Assembly (NCBI RefSeq): GCF_007751715.1
Contig: NZ_CP036292.1
Location: forward strand, 558,001 to 622,000
Direction: 5' to 3'
Origin: Rosistilla oblonga
Lineage (GTDB): Bacteria; Planctomycetota; Planctomycetia; Pirellulales; Pirellulaceae
DNA length: 64,000 nucleotides
The position numbers and the translations under genes were made by a program. The notes under the pieces are model-generated. The model was given only the letters and a program-made list of their open reading frames with translations, was not told where the DNA came from and searched no databases. Shown here one piece after another: positions 17,840 through 26,034 of this stretch. Position 1 is the first letter of the stretch; every line of letters begins with the position of its first letter.

Positions 17840-17893
17840 CTACCGCGAGTAGCCGAGGCCTTTGACGAACGAGAGCATCTCTTCGAACGTGAT
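17840..17893 (-). pseudogene. 3' fragment of the small planctomycete RRRYITFEEML gene
   Basis: The - strand reads ITFEEMLSFVKGLGYSR and a stop, the same ending as the intact gene at 21210-21455. Just upstream the frame is broken by TAA and the remainder is missing. It lies next to a + strand GGGCAGGGCAGGG (17783-17795), as in the other two copies at 19.7 and 21.2 kb. The unit therefore appears to have been duplicated together with the polar motif. Confidence 0.75.
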
Positions 17894-18232
17894 TTAACAG
17901 AGGCGGTCTCGAGTATCGTGACGGCCGATCGTTGTCGAAGCGGTCGCCAACGCTTTGGAGATTGTTAGCTCAACGAGAATTCGAAACCTGAGGTTCTGCT
18001 GCGAAAGTTGCCGGAGGCTTTGTGGGTCTCTACAGGCTTAGCGGAATCCGATTTGAAGTCGTTTTCCACCAGCGGGTTCCGCCTGCCTTTGAGGTCTCGT
18101 CCGTTGCTCGTTTTACCTTTCTGTCCCATTTTGCCTTTCCTATCGAAGGTGCAGCGTTTTCTTGCTTTTGGGGACACCGACCTGTAGGTTTTACTGTATC
18201 CGAAACACCTTTTCCTCTGGGGGATTGTTCCG
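17894..18232. other. Intergenic, no gene recognised
   Basis: About 340 bases between the gene fragment and the VWA gene, lower in GC than most of the window. Open frames here on either strand show no recognisable protein features. The VWA promoter is probably here, but no convincing -35/-10 pair was found. Confidence 0.4.
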
Positions 18233-19468
18233 ATGCGGCCCGTTAAGATTCTATCGATCGTGTTTTGCGTCTTGTTAGGATCTCTGTCGCAGGCAGCAAC
18301 TCCGCCCGATCTTTTTAAGCATCTCAGTAACAAACGCGAACCGATCCGGCTGAGGGCCATCGCCATGCTGCGAGCCGATCCAACAGCGATCGGGGCCAAC
18401 CTTGATGTTCTTTGCCGTGCCATTTCGCAGCACGAAGCGAAACCGCCCGCCGACCCGTCTTTAGTGCCCAGCAGCACCCTGCATCTGATCGATTTGGTTG
18501 GTAGTGTTAACCAAACGCAAGCGACCGACGAGCTTGTTCGTTTGCTGGAATCCCCAAGAAAGGAAATTGTAATGGCCGCCGCCGATGCGATTGGCCGCTA
18601 CTCGTTCCACGACGGTGCACTGCCGACGTTGATAGAGCAAGTTCAGCGTCCCGAGTTCAAGGCAAGTTATGGATTTCGAGTGAGCGTTTTGCGTGCGGTA
18701 TCGAAGATTTCAAGTCCAGCTGCGGTAGAGGTTTTGACCGAGCAGGCACAAGTGTTAACAGGGCAGTTGGGGTTTGAAATCAATGAGTACCTGGACACCT
18801 TAACTGTCGCGGATTTTGGTGGGGATGAAGTCAAATTTGAAGCGTGGAAGCAAGTGCGTGCTGGGCCAAGAAAGCCGCGTTTGCAGTTATTCGACCATGA
18901 TCCCTATCGGCGGATCAAGCTAGCCCCGGCACAATTCTATGGCCTTGATATCCATGCCGACCGGATGCTGTTTATCATCGATCGCTCTGGCAGTATGGCC
19001 GAAAATTACAAAGGGGCTTCTCGGCTAAGCCGTGTCGTCGCCGAGCTGAGTCGAACGTTGGAAGCATTGCCTGAAACCTCGATGTTTTCAATCATCTCAT
19101 ATTCGGACAAGGCCAAGGTTTGGCAGCAACAGCTTGTCCCGGCAACCGCAGAGCACAAGCGAAGTGCAATAGGATTTTTAGCGAGGATGTACTCGGTAGG
19201 ATTAACCAATACGCACGAAGCGTTGACAACTGCGCTGTTTATGAATCAGGATGTCGAAGCCATTTATTTACTGTCCGACGGAGCGCCGACCACCGGTAGG
19301 ATCGTCGTTCCGGCGATGATTTTGGAGGACATCACGTTTCGAAATACATTTCGAAACATCACGATCAACACCATTGGAATTACTGTGACGGGTAGAGCTC
19401 GGGCATTTATGGAGCAGCTTGCCGAACAAAATGGTGGTCAGTACAAATTGGTAGATACCCAGCGCTAA
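18233..19468 (+). CDS. Exported von Willebrand factor type A protein with HEAT-like repeats
   Basis: 411 residues. A signal peptide (MRPVKILSIVFCVLLGSLSQ) precedes HEAT-like helical repeats over about 25-170 (LIDLVGSVNQTQATDELVRLL, AAADAIGRYSFHDGALPTLIE). A VWA domain follows over about 240-400. The metal-ion-dependent adhesion site is complete: MLFIIDRSGSM (DxSxS), a Thr in SVGLTNTHEAL, and Asp in LLSDGAPTTG. It probably binds protein partners in the periplasm. Codon use is less GC-rich than in the neighbouring housekeeping genes, and it lies among repeats and gene fragments, consistent with acquisition by transfer. No operon partner is visible. Confidence 0.85.
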   Translation: MRPVKILSIVFCVLLGSLSQAATPPDLFKHLSNKREPIRLRAIAMLRADPTAIGANLDVLCRAISQHEAKPPADPSLVPSSTLHLIDLVGSVNQTQATDELVRLLESPRKEIVMAAADAIGRYSFHDGALPTLIEQVQRPEFKASYGFRVSVLRAVSKISSPAAVEVLTEQAQVLTGQLGFEINEYLDTLTVADFGGDEVKFEAWKQVRAGPRKPRLQLFDHDPYRRIKLAPAQFYGLDIHADRMLFIIDRSGSMAENYKGASRLSRVVAELSRTLEALPETSMFSIISYSDKAKVWQQQLVPATAEHKRSAIGFLARMYSVGLTNTHEALTTALFMNQDVEAIYLLSDGAPTTGRIVVPAMILEDITFRNTFRNITINTIGITVTGRARAFMEQLAEQNGGQYKLVDTQR

Positions 19469-20036
19469 ACTTTGCGGCAGCGAGGTTTCACGCTTTAGCG
19501 CCCGAAGTGAGCTCCGGCGAACCGAAAGCCGAGCAAGCGACATTCGTTTGCTGGGGTTTGGGTTGCGGTGGAGCCTTTCGGCGAATTCAGCGGCGCTTGA
19601 ATCGGCTGAAGCCTCGACTCCAGCGCGCATTTGGGGCAGGGGAGGGCGGTTTGAAATCGCCCGGGTTGTGGGGGAGCGGTTGGGCGCGAGCTGTCGCAAG
19701 TAGCCGAGGCCTTTGACGGCCGAGAGCATCTCTTCAGAGGTGATGGGCAACATTTTGTGGGGGTCCCCTTCTTCCTCCCCGCACTTCGTGCCACGTTCCA
19801 TCAACGATGGTAGCGGCAGACAGCGCAGCGGCGATCTGCTGGTAGCGTTTGAGAGCGTCTCGAAGCGATATCGGTCGATCCGGCCGGAAAAGTTCGGTAC
19901 AGTGGGCTCGGCGTTCGGCTTCCTCTCGCTTCCTCGTAGGGAGTCATGTTTGTTGCTCCTTATGAAAGAATGCAGCGAAGTTGGAACGTTGGAAGACCGT
20001 CACGCGACCTCATTGCAACGCGAAGATTTTTGAACC
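19469..20036. pseudogene. Gene remnants with a second copy of the RRRYITFEEML 3' fragment
   Basis: On the - strand near 19695-19760 the sequence reads KMLPITSEEMLSAVKGLGYLR. The family stop codon has changed to CAG, so the frame reads on. Upstream, the - strand region 19780-19960 has a degraded ORF starting near 19945. At 19597 there is one TCGGCTGAAGCCTCGACTCC element as in the 31.6-31.9 kb array, then GGGCAGGGGAGGG at 19634. No intact gene is seen; this is a graveyard of duplicated pieces. Confidence 0.6.
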
Positions 20037-21041
20037 GTGGTAGACACGCTCTCCAACATCGTCCGGCGAATGACCGGCGCACAATCCGTTCAGCTTGGTG
20101 AACCGATCCAGAGCCTCTGGAGTGGCTACGGTGTGATTCAGCGTGCTCTCTTGCGAGGACTCCAGGACGACGGATCGGGCGAGCCAACTCCCGTGGTCAT
20201 CAAACACATCGATGTCTCTAGGGCACGCTCTAACCGTCGAGGCTGGGGAGGCGACGCGTCGCACTTGCGGAAAGTCCGTTCCTACGGAGTCGAGCAGGTG
20301 TTCTACGAGAAGTACTCGGGGCAATGCGGACCATCCTGCCAGGTCCCCGGCCTTGTTGCAGCTCACCAGAAAGCAAACGAAGCCGGCTGGGTGATTGTGC
20401 TCACCGATCTCGACGCTCAAGGTTTCGATCGCCGCAAAAACGCTCTCGACCAGCATGGACTCCGCGACTGTCTGACTTGGCTGGCAAGCTTCCACGCTAC
20501 GTTCCTGGGAAGCTCGGCGAGCGGCTTGTGGCCAATTGGCACCTACTGGCACTTGGACACACGCCCCGACGAACTCAACGCCTTGCCGGCCGGCCCCCTG
20601 AAGTCGTCGGCACCGGAGATCGATCGCCATTTAAATGCTGCAAGGTTCCAGACGTTGGTTCACGGGGATGCCAAAGTTGCGAACTTCTGCTTTTCTGACA
20701 GAGACAGTGGCCGCGTAGCTGCGGTGGACTTTCAATATGTCGGTCGCGGCTGCGGCATGAAGGACGTCGCCTATCTGGTCAGCAGTTGCTTGAGCGCAGA
20801 CGACGCGGCATCCCAGGAGGCTGCGCTCCTGAATGTCTATTTCGATTCGTTACGGGATGCCATCGCCGTCCGCCACATCGAAGTAGATGTCGCGGAACTG
20901 GAACGCGAATGGCGTGCGTTGTACCGGTTCGCCTGGGCCGATTTCTACCGTTTTCTTGCGGGCTGGTCTCCGGAGCATTGGAAGCTGAACGCCTACAGCG
21001 ATCGCATTACGCAGTCGGTCATCCAGCAACTGGGCCATTAG
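20037..21041 (+). CDS. APH/ecdysteroid-kinase-like phosphotransferase
   Basis: 334 residues with a kinase-like phosphotransferase fold. The catalytic loop is [13 protein letters not shown] (HGDxxxxN) and the metal-binding Asp is in [12 protein letters not shown]. The N-lobe contributes VVIKHIDVS with a likely ATP-contacting Lys. It is closer to the ecdysteroid-kinase/DUF1679 branch ([11 protein letters not shown] after the DFG-like site) than to classical aminoglycoside kinases, so the substrate is a small hydroxylated molecule of unknown kind. The GTG at 20037 follows an in-frame TGA six bases upstream; ATG 20070 is an alternative. It lies in the accessory stretch. Confidence 0.8.
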   Translation: MVDTLSNIVRRMTGAQSVQLGEPIQSLWSGYGVIQRALLRGLQDDGSGEPTPVVIKHIDVSRARSNRRGWGGDASHLRKVRSYGVEQVFYEKYSGQCGPSCQVPGLVAAHQKANEAGWVIVLTDLDAQGFDRRKNALDQHGLRDCLTWLASFHATFLGSSASGLWPIGTYWHLDTRPDELNALPAGPLKSSAPEIDRHLNAARFQTLVHGDAKVANFCFSDRDSGRVAAVDFQYVGRGCGMKDVAYLVSSCLSADDAASQEAALLNVYFDSLRDAIAVRHIEVDVAELEREWRALYRFAWADFYRFLAGWSPEHWKLNAYSDRITQSVIQQLGH

Positions 21042-21209
21042 CTGACCGCCTGCCGCATTCGAGGCTTCCACGTTTTCTGCTGCCAAAGTCTCCTCGTCCT
21101 GCGACGCGGCATGACGAACGTGAATGCGCGGTGTCGCCGCGACTGGAGATTGGGGCAGGGCAGGGCGGTTTGAAACCGCCCGGGTGTGAGAGAGCGCGTG
21201 GGACGCGAG

Positions 21210-21455
21210 CTATCGCGAGTAGCCGAGGCCTTTGACGACCGAGAGCATCTCTTCAAACGTGATGTAGCGGCGGCGGTGCTGCAGTTTGTAGCTGTCGATC
21301 GCCAGCGCCAATTCTTTGGCTTCATCCGATAGGCCGTCGTGCGAGCTGACGAACTGGCGGCGCTCGGAAACCGAAGCATTTGGGTTTGGTGCGCTGCGAC
21401 GGTCGACAAAGGTGTTGGTTGGTCCTGCCGGCGGGCTGAGGGTCGTTGACTGCAT
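21210..21455 (-). CDS. Small conserved planctomycete protein (RRRYITFEEML type)
   Basis: 81 residues: a variable Pro/Ser/Arg-rich first half, then LSDEAKELALAIDSYKLQHR, RRYITFEEML, and SVVKGLGYSR. From memory, short proteins with this C-terminal signature are widespread in planctomycetes, without known function. The basic helix YKLQHRRR could bind nucleic acid (speculative). This is the intact member of three copies in 4 kb; those at 17.84 and 19.7 kb are broken. ATG 21455 is the likely start. A + strand GGGCAGGGCAGGG (21153-21165) lies just beyond its 3' end. Confidence 0.7.
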   Translation of the reverse strand: MQSTTLSPPAGPTNTFVDRRSAPNPNASVSERRQFVSSHDGLSDEAKELALAIDSYKLQHRRRYITFEEMLSVVKGLGYSR

Positions 21456-21654
21456 GGGGCCCCTTTCGATTGTAACGAGCAATCTGGTTCTGCCGTCCAA
21501 AACGCAATAAGCGTGCCTTGAGCCCGGTGGGGACTTCGGCAGCGTTCTGAGGGACGGTCACACAAGAACACAAGCAACAATACCTCACGATTGAAGACCT
21601 GGCAAAATTGGTGGCGGTTTTGCCCGCAGATCAGCCGCGGTGGTTCGCCTTCTA

Positions 21655-22572
21655 TCAACGTTCCTGCGTCAGGTCGTCGTTGGCGGTGTCAGCGGCCAGT
21701 CGGGCTTGAGCTTGTTGAATGTTCTGCGCCAGCGAGAGGCTTTCGGCGTCGTCGGGAGCTAGTTGCAGGGCGTTGCGGATCGCGTGGCTCGCCGCGGCGA
21801 ATCGGCGACTGGCAAGCTCCGTCTTGGCCAATTCGTGATAGACCTCTCGGCCGCTCATTCCCAACGCGATCGCTCGTTGCAGATGTTGGGCACCGCTGTC
21901 GGGATGTCCCAGTTCCCGCATCGCAATCCCTCGCATCATTTCCAGTTGTGCCGCTTGTTCGGTTGGGATGGTCGATTCTTCCAATTGGTCGACTGTCGCC
22001 AGCAGGCGATCGTGCCGCTGTTGTCGGCTGTAGATGTCGGCGATCGCTAACCGGACTTGCGGGGATTGGCGGTCGAGAGAGATCGCGCGGTGGTAGGAGG
22101 CCAAGGCGGCTTCCAGTTTCTCTTGGCGGACGAGGATATCGCCATGCAGTGCCCAGGCGGTTGCCATGTCGCGAGTCGATTCGAGGACGTGTGCGACTTG
22201 GGTTGCCGCGTCGTCGACGCGATCTTCTTCCAAGTACATGTTGCCGAGTCGGACGCGCAGTTCCGGCGCACCGGCCGACAGACGGACTGCTTGTTCCAGA
22301 TGACTGATCGCTTCGGCGTGCTGCCCCTTCTGCCACAGGACTTCGCTGTAGCCCCAGTAGGCACGGTCGTCGGAACGACTCAGTTCCAGCGCCGCTTCGA
22401 ACAGCTTTTCCGCTTCCTCCCAGCGATTCTGGTGGATCGCGGCGAGTCCCTCACGCGACATCCGCCGGGCTTCGATCGATTGCCGGCTGTCGACAGTGCG
22501 GCGGATCGCCCGGCAACCGGGAGCGAGGCCCAGGCAGACGAAGATCAGGAGGATGGCAGTTTTCAACCGCAT
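21655..22572 (-). CDS. TPR-repeat lipoprotein
   Basis: About 305 residues. The ATG at 22572 gives a lipoprotein-type signal (MRLKTAILLIFVCLGLAPGC) with the Cys at residue 20. At least six tetratricopeptide repeats follow (GLAAIHQNRWEEAEKLFEAA, GYSEVLWQKGQHAEAISHLE, LHGDILVRQEKLEAALASYH), so it is a protein-interaction scaffold on the periplasmic face of a membrane. The lipobox APGC is acceptable but not ideal. An upstream in-frame start at 22665 would bury the signal and is less likely. Partners are unknown. Confidence 0.8.
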   Translation of the reverse strand: MRLKTAILLIFVCLGLAPGCRAIRRTVDSRQSIEARRMSREGLAAIHQNRWEEAEKLFEAALELSRSDDRAYWGYSEVLWQKGQHAEAISHLEQAVRLSAGAPELRVRLGNMYLEEDRVDDAATQVAHVLESTRDMATAWALHGDILVRQEKLEAALASYHRAISLDRQSPQVRLAIADIYSRQQRHDRLLATVDQLEESTIPTEQAAQLEMMRGIAMRELGHPDSGAQHLQRAIALGMSGREVYHELAKTELASRRFAAASHAIRNALQLAPDDAESLSLAQNIQQAQARLAADTANDDLTQER

Positions 22573-22910
22573 GTGCAGTCTGGATAAGTGTCGGGATTCG
22601 CGGGGCGATGGTTCGATAGGTTGCTGTGCCACACGCGTCGCGCGGTGGGAATCATTGGGGTTCATAACAAAGCGAGGCTAGGAGGAGCAAGGTCTGCTGG
22701 CTGGAGCGATGATCCGCTGGCGCGAAAAGCCGCCGCTAGCAAAGCGGTTTGATTTGCAGCGGTTGTCACCGTTACGATTCGCGGCCGACTGAGCTAATAT
22801 GAACGCTTTATTGTGTTCTCAGCTAAGGGTTGCGCGATCGAGGCGTACCCGAGCAATAACGACATCCAGACCGATGGTCTGCCACAGCGATAGAAGGCGA
22901 GCTAGAAAAA

Positions 22911-23342
22911 GTGCCGAAAAAATGTGACTTCTTGGGGACTGAGTTGATGTACCCCGACAATTGGGAATTAACCGGGCCGGTCGACGATGGCGACAGCGAG
23001 GGTTATGTCGTCGAGAGCCCCACGGGGATGTTCTTCTCGTTGAACCGATATGCGGGGCGCAGCGACCATGAAAACATCTTGAAGCAGGCCTGCCAGGCGA
23101 TGGACGCCGAATACGATGAGGTGGAGTCGGAGGTGTATAAGTCCGAGGGAGCGTTTCCGGAGGAGGTTGGGGTGGAGTTGCAGTTCTATTGCAACAGCCT
23201 GGTGATCACGTCGCGGATGCTGGCGATGCAGTATCAAGACGACGTGCTGCTGGTGCAGATGCAGGCGGAAAACCGCGACTTCGATCAGAACGAACTCGTC
23301 TTCGCAGCGATGCTGAAGACGGTCCGCGACGGCCTGGCCTAG
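22911..23342 (+). CDS. Conserved hypothetical protein, 143 residues
   Basis: An acidic cytoplasmic protein starting with GTG at 22911 (MPKKCDFLGTELMYPDNWEL). It has alternating strand-like segments (YVVESPTGMFFSLNRY, ELQFYCNSLVITSRML, QDDVLLVQMQAENRDF) and a final helix. The pattern resembles small single-domain proteins that sense a hydrophobic ligand or act as chaperones, but no family is recognised. It is a single gene ended by hairpin A copy 3, which separates it from the convergent ppk1. Confidence 0.65.
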   Translation: MPKKCDFLGTELMYPDNWELTGPVDDGDSEGYVVESPTGMFFSLNRYAGRSDHENILKQACQAMDAEYDEVESEVYKSEGAFPEEVGVELQFYCNSLVITSRMLAMQYQDDVLLVQMQAENRDFDQNELVFAAMLKTVRDGLA

Positions 23343-23360
23343 TCCGCGGGCGTGGTGGAT

Positions 23361-23437
23361 GGTCGCCTTTCGCTCCGCGAAAGTGCGCTAGCGTCTACCT
23401 GCGAGGGGGACGCACTTTCGCGGAGCGAAAGGCGACC
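23361..23437. repeat. Dispersed hairpin A, copy 3
   Basis: Arms 23361-23387 and 23411-23437 have the same 27 bases as copies 1 and 2; the loop is longer (23 bases). It lies in the 116-base gap between the convergent ends of the 143-residue protein gene and ppk1, again where a bidirectional terminator would act. Confidence 0.9.
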
Positions 23438-23458
23438 ATCGTTTGGGCGGTTCTTGTG

Positions 23459-25573
23459 CTACTTCGGTTCGGCTTGGTGCGTTTCGAAGTGTGTCCGCCG
23501 CACGTGTTCCGCCTTTTTGACTTCGGCAACGACCGTGTTGTATAGGACTTCTTGAGCCCGGAAACGCTTGCCTTTGGTCGGCGTTTTGCGTGTGTAGACG
23601 CCATCGGGTCCCAGTTGCCAAGCGTTGACGTTGTCCTGGAAATAGGTGTCCAGCGACTGCAGCAGCTTCTGCCGGCAGGCGGTATCTTGCACCGGGACAA
23701 ACAGTTCGACGCGGCGGTCGAGGTTGCGAGGCATCCAGTCGGCGCTGCTGATGAAGACAGCTTCGTCGCCGCCGTGGTGGAAGTAGGCGATTCGCGCGTG
23801 TTCGAGGAAGCGATCGATGATGCTGGTGACCTCGATGTTTTCGCTGAGCCCCGGGACGCCCGGCTTCAGGCAGCAGATGCCGCGAATGTTCAGTTTAATC
23901 TTCACGCCCGCTTGGCTGGCGCGATACAGGGCATCGATGATCGTGTTGTCGACCAGCGCGTTCATCTTCGCCACGATCACCGCGCGTTGGCCTTGAGCGC
24001 GGCGGCGAGTTTCGTTTTCGATCAGTGATAAGACGCGCGTTCGCAAGCTGGTCGGGGCCATCGACAATTGATGGAACTGCTGCGGCTGGCTGGCTCCGAT
24101 CACTGAATTGAAGAAGTTGGTCGCGTCGGCGCCGAATTCTTCGTTGCAGGTCATCATGCTGACGTCGCCGTAGAGAGCGGCTGTTGCTTCGTTGTAGTTC
24201 CCCGTGCCGAAGTGAACGTAGCGGGCGATGCCTTGCGTTTCGCGGCGGACGACGATGCAGATCTTGGCGTGCGTCTTGAGGCCGCGGACGCCGTAGACGA
24301 CTTGCACGCCGGAGGCTTCCATTTCGCGAGCCCATTCGATGTTGCGAGCTTCATCGAAACGGGCCTTCAGTTCGACGATCGCGGTGACGTATTTGCCTCG
24401 CTCCGCCGCTCGCATCAATGCCGCAACGATCGGGCTGTTGCGGCTGGTTCGGTACAGCACCTGTTTGATCGCCAGCACGTCGGGATCCTCCGCTGCCTCC
24501 TGGATCAACCGGACGACGGGGTCAAATTGTTCGTAGGGGTGCAGCAGCAACAGGTCGCGTTGGGCGATGTTGTCGAACATCGATTCGGCGGGATCGATCT
24601 CGGGGGAATGCTGTGGAGCCCAGTGCGGATCGCGGAGCGCCGAAAATCCTTTCAGCCCAGCCAGTTGGAACAGGTAGGTCAGGTCCAGTGGGCCGCGCAT
24701 CGACGTGATGTTTTGATCGCACAGATCCATCTTGTCGCTCAAGAACTGCAGCATCTCTTCGCTCACGCGCTCGTCGATTTCCAGACGAACGCAGCCCGAG
24801 GTGCGGCGACTCTCCAGCAGTTCTTCCATCCCGACCATCAGGTCGCGGGCGGAGTCTTCTTGGATCGCGATGTCGGCGTTGCGAGTGACGCGAAACGCGA
24901 TGCACTCGGCGACTTCACGCCCGTTGAAGAACTCATCGATGTGGTGAGCGACGACATCTTCCAGCAGGGCGTAGGCGTAGCCCCCTTCGGTCGGCAGCGT
25001 GACCACGCGTCCCACGGCTCGGCCCAGTGGAATGATCGCATAGTCCCAAGGCGTCTCTTCGGTCAGGCCTTTCAAGCGAACGCACAGCTGGATGGTCAGC
25101 ACTTGGACCAGCGGGAATTCCCCGCTGCTGACGATCTGTGGCGAGAGGACCGGTTGGATCAAGGTTTGGAAAACCGAGCGGACCGTCTTTTGATGTTGTT
25201 CTCCCGCCTCACTCATCGTGACCCGTGCGATGCCGTGAGCCTGCAGCGTCGGTTCGATGTCTTCCAGCAGGATCCGGTACTGGTCGTCGACCATTTTGCG
25301 ATAGCGCGTGCGGATCGCGGACAACTGTTCCGCGGTGCTCCGCCCCGACGGGTCGGTGAACGATTCGGGGCGCCGGCTTTGCAGGATCAGCCCGCCAACG
25401 CGGACCATAAAAAACTCGTCCAGATTGGAACTGGTGATCGCCAGGAATTTCAGCCGTTCCAGGGCGGGATTGTTCTCATCATCGGCGTGATCCAACACGC
25501 GTTGGTTGAATTCAAGCCAACTGAGTTCGCGGTTGAAGAAGCGATTTTCTGGCAACGGTTCCGGTTTATTCAC
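23459..25573 (-). CDS. ppk1: Polyphosphate kinase 1
   Basis: Polymerises the terminal phosphate of ATP into polyphosphate, usually at the inner membrane. The 704-residue protein has the PPK1 order: N domain (NRELSWLEFNQRVLDHADD), head domain, then two phospholipase-D-like C domains. The autophosphorylated His is in VRGLKTHAKICIVVRRE. The second site is in FLEHARIAYFHHGGDE, and the ATP-binding Arg/Tyr-rich segment is YRTSRNSPIVAALMRAAERG. The GTG start at 25573 gives a normal N-terminus. No exopolyphosphatase or Pho regulator is adjacent. Confidence 0.96.
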   Translation of the reverse strand: MNKPEPLPENRFFNRELSWLEFNQRVLDHADDENNPALERLKFLAITSSNLDEFFMVRVGGLILQSRRPESFTDPSGRSTAEQLSAIRTRYRKMVDDQYRILLEDIEPTLQAHGIARVTMSEAGEQHQKTVRSVFQTLIQPVLSPQIVSSGEFPLVQVLTIQLCVRLKGLTEETPWDYAIIPLGRAVGRVVTLPTEGGYAYALLEDVVAHHIDEFFNGREVAECIAFRVTRNADIAIQEDSARDLMVGMEELLESRRTSGCVRLEIDERVSEEMLQFLSDKMDLCDQNITSMRGPLDLTYLFQLAGLKGFSALRDPHWAPQHSPEIDPAESMFDNIAQRDLLLLHPYEQFDPVVRLIQEAAEDPDVLAIKQVLYRTSRNSPIVAALMRAAERGKYVTAIVELKARFDEARNIEWAREMEASGVQVVYGVRGLKTHAKICIVVRRETQGIARYVHFGTGNYNEATAALYGDVSMMTCNEEFGADATNFFNSVIGASQPQQFHQLSMAPTSLRTRVLSLIENETRRRAQGQRAVIVAKMNALVDNTIIDALYRASQAGVKIKLNIRGICCLKPGVPGLSENIEVTSIIDRFLEHARIAYFHHGGDEAVFISSADWMPRNLDRRVELFVPVQDTACRQKLLQSLDTYFQDNVNAWQLGPDGVYTRKTPTKGKRFRAQEVLYNTVVAEVKKAEHVRRTHFETHQAEPK

Positions 25574-25909
25574 GGCGCATCAGGGGAATGAACGAGAGCG
25601 GATACAGTAAGCATGTTGGGGCAGGGTAGGGGGCCAGCCCGGTTGGATCAATCGCAGCTTGTCATTGCCCCAACTCTAATAAACTCTAGCGTTGTCGAAT
25701 CGAAGATACGATCACCCCTGGCCAGATTTCATCGTGGCAGCGGACCGATTTTTGATCGCGATTTACTCGCTTGATTGCTGCCGTTGCGAGGTCGAGAGTG
25801 CGGGAGAGGAGATCGATCGCTATCGATCCTCCGCGTCCGTTGGAGCCCTGGCATGCGATGTCGCTGCTGCCCCGACGGCGGCCTTCGTCGAAAGCCTAAA
25901 AGAAATGAG
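25574..25909. other. Intergenic upstream of ppk1
   Basis: About 336 bases between ppk1 and the tRNA. The polar motif GGGCAGGGTAGGG lies at 25619-25631, about 50 bases upstream of the ppk1 start. No gene or PHO-box-like repeat was recognised. Confidence 0.5.
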
Positions 25910-25992
25910 TGCGGATGGCGGGATTTGAACCCGCACGCCCGTGAAGGCACTAGCCCCTCAAGCTAGCGTGTCTGCCGTTCCACCACATCCGC
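25910..25992 (-). tRNA. tRNA-Leu, anticodon GAG
   Basis: Reads on the - strand from 25992 with acceptor GCGGATG pairing CATCCGC and discriminator A at 25910. The anticodon stem-loop CTAGCTTGAGGGGCTAG presents GAG. There is a long class II variable arm (TGCCTTCACGGGCG) and a T-loop GGTTCAAATCC. At 83 bases it has the size of a leucine tRNA. CCA is not encoded. It decodes CTC/CTT codons. Confidence 0.96.
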
Positions 25993-26034
25993 ATTGGATA
26001 AGAATTCAAAAGATTACTCAATCTTCGGCTGGCG

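Noticed and set aside
17965-18477. 170-codon - strand frame overlapping the start of the VWA gene
   Set aside because: Its composition is Arg/Ser/Lys-rich, with no domain, and it overlaps the signal peptide of a well-supported gene.
24212-25591. Long + strand open frame of 459 codons opposite ppk1
   Set aside because: It is the antisense shadow of ppk1, whose motifs are unambiguous; the translation has no recognisable domain. The same reasoning removed many other long frames, for example those at 1094-1807, 2650-3765, 13635-14720 and 28955-29992.
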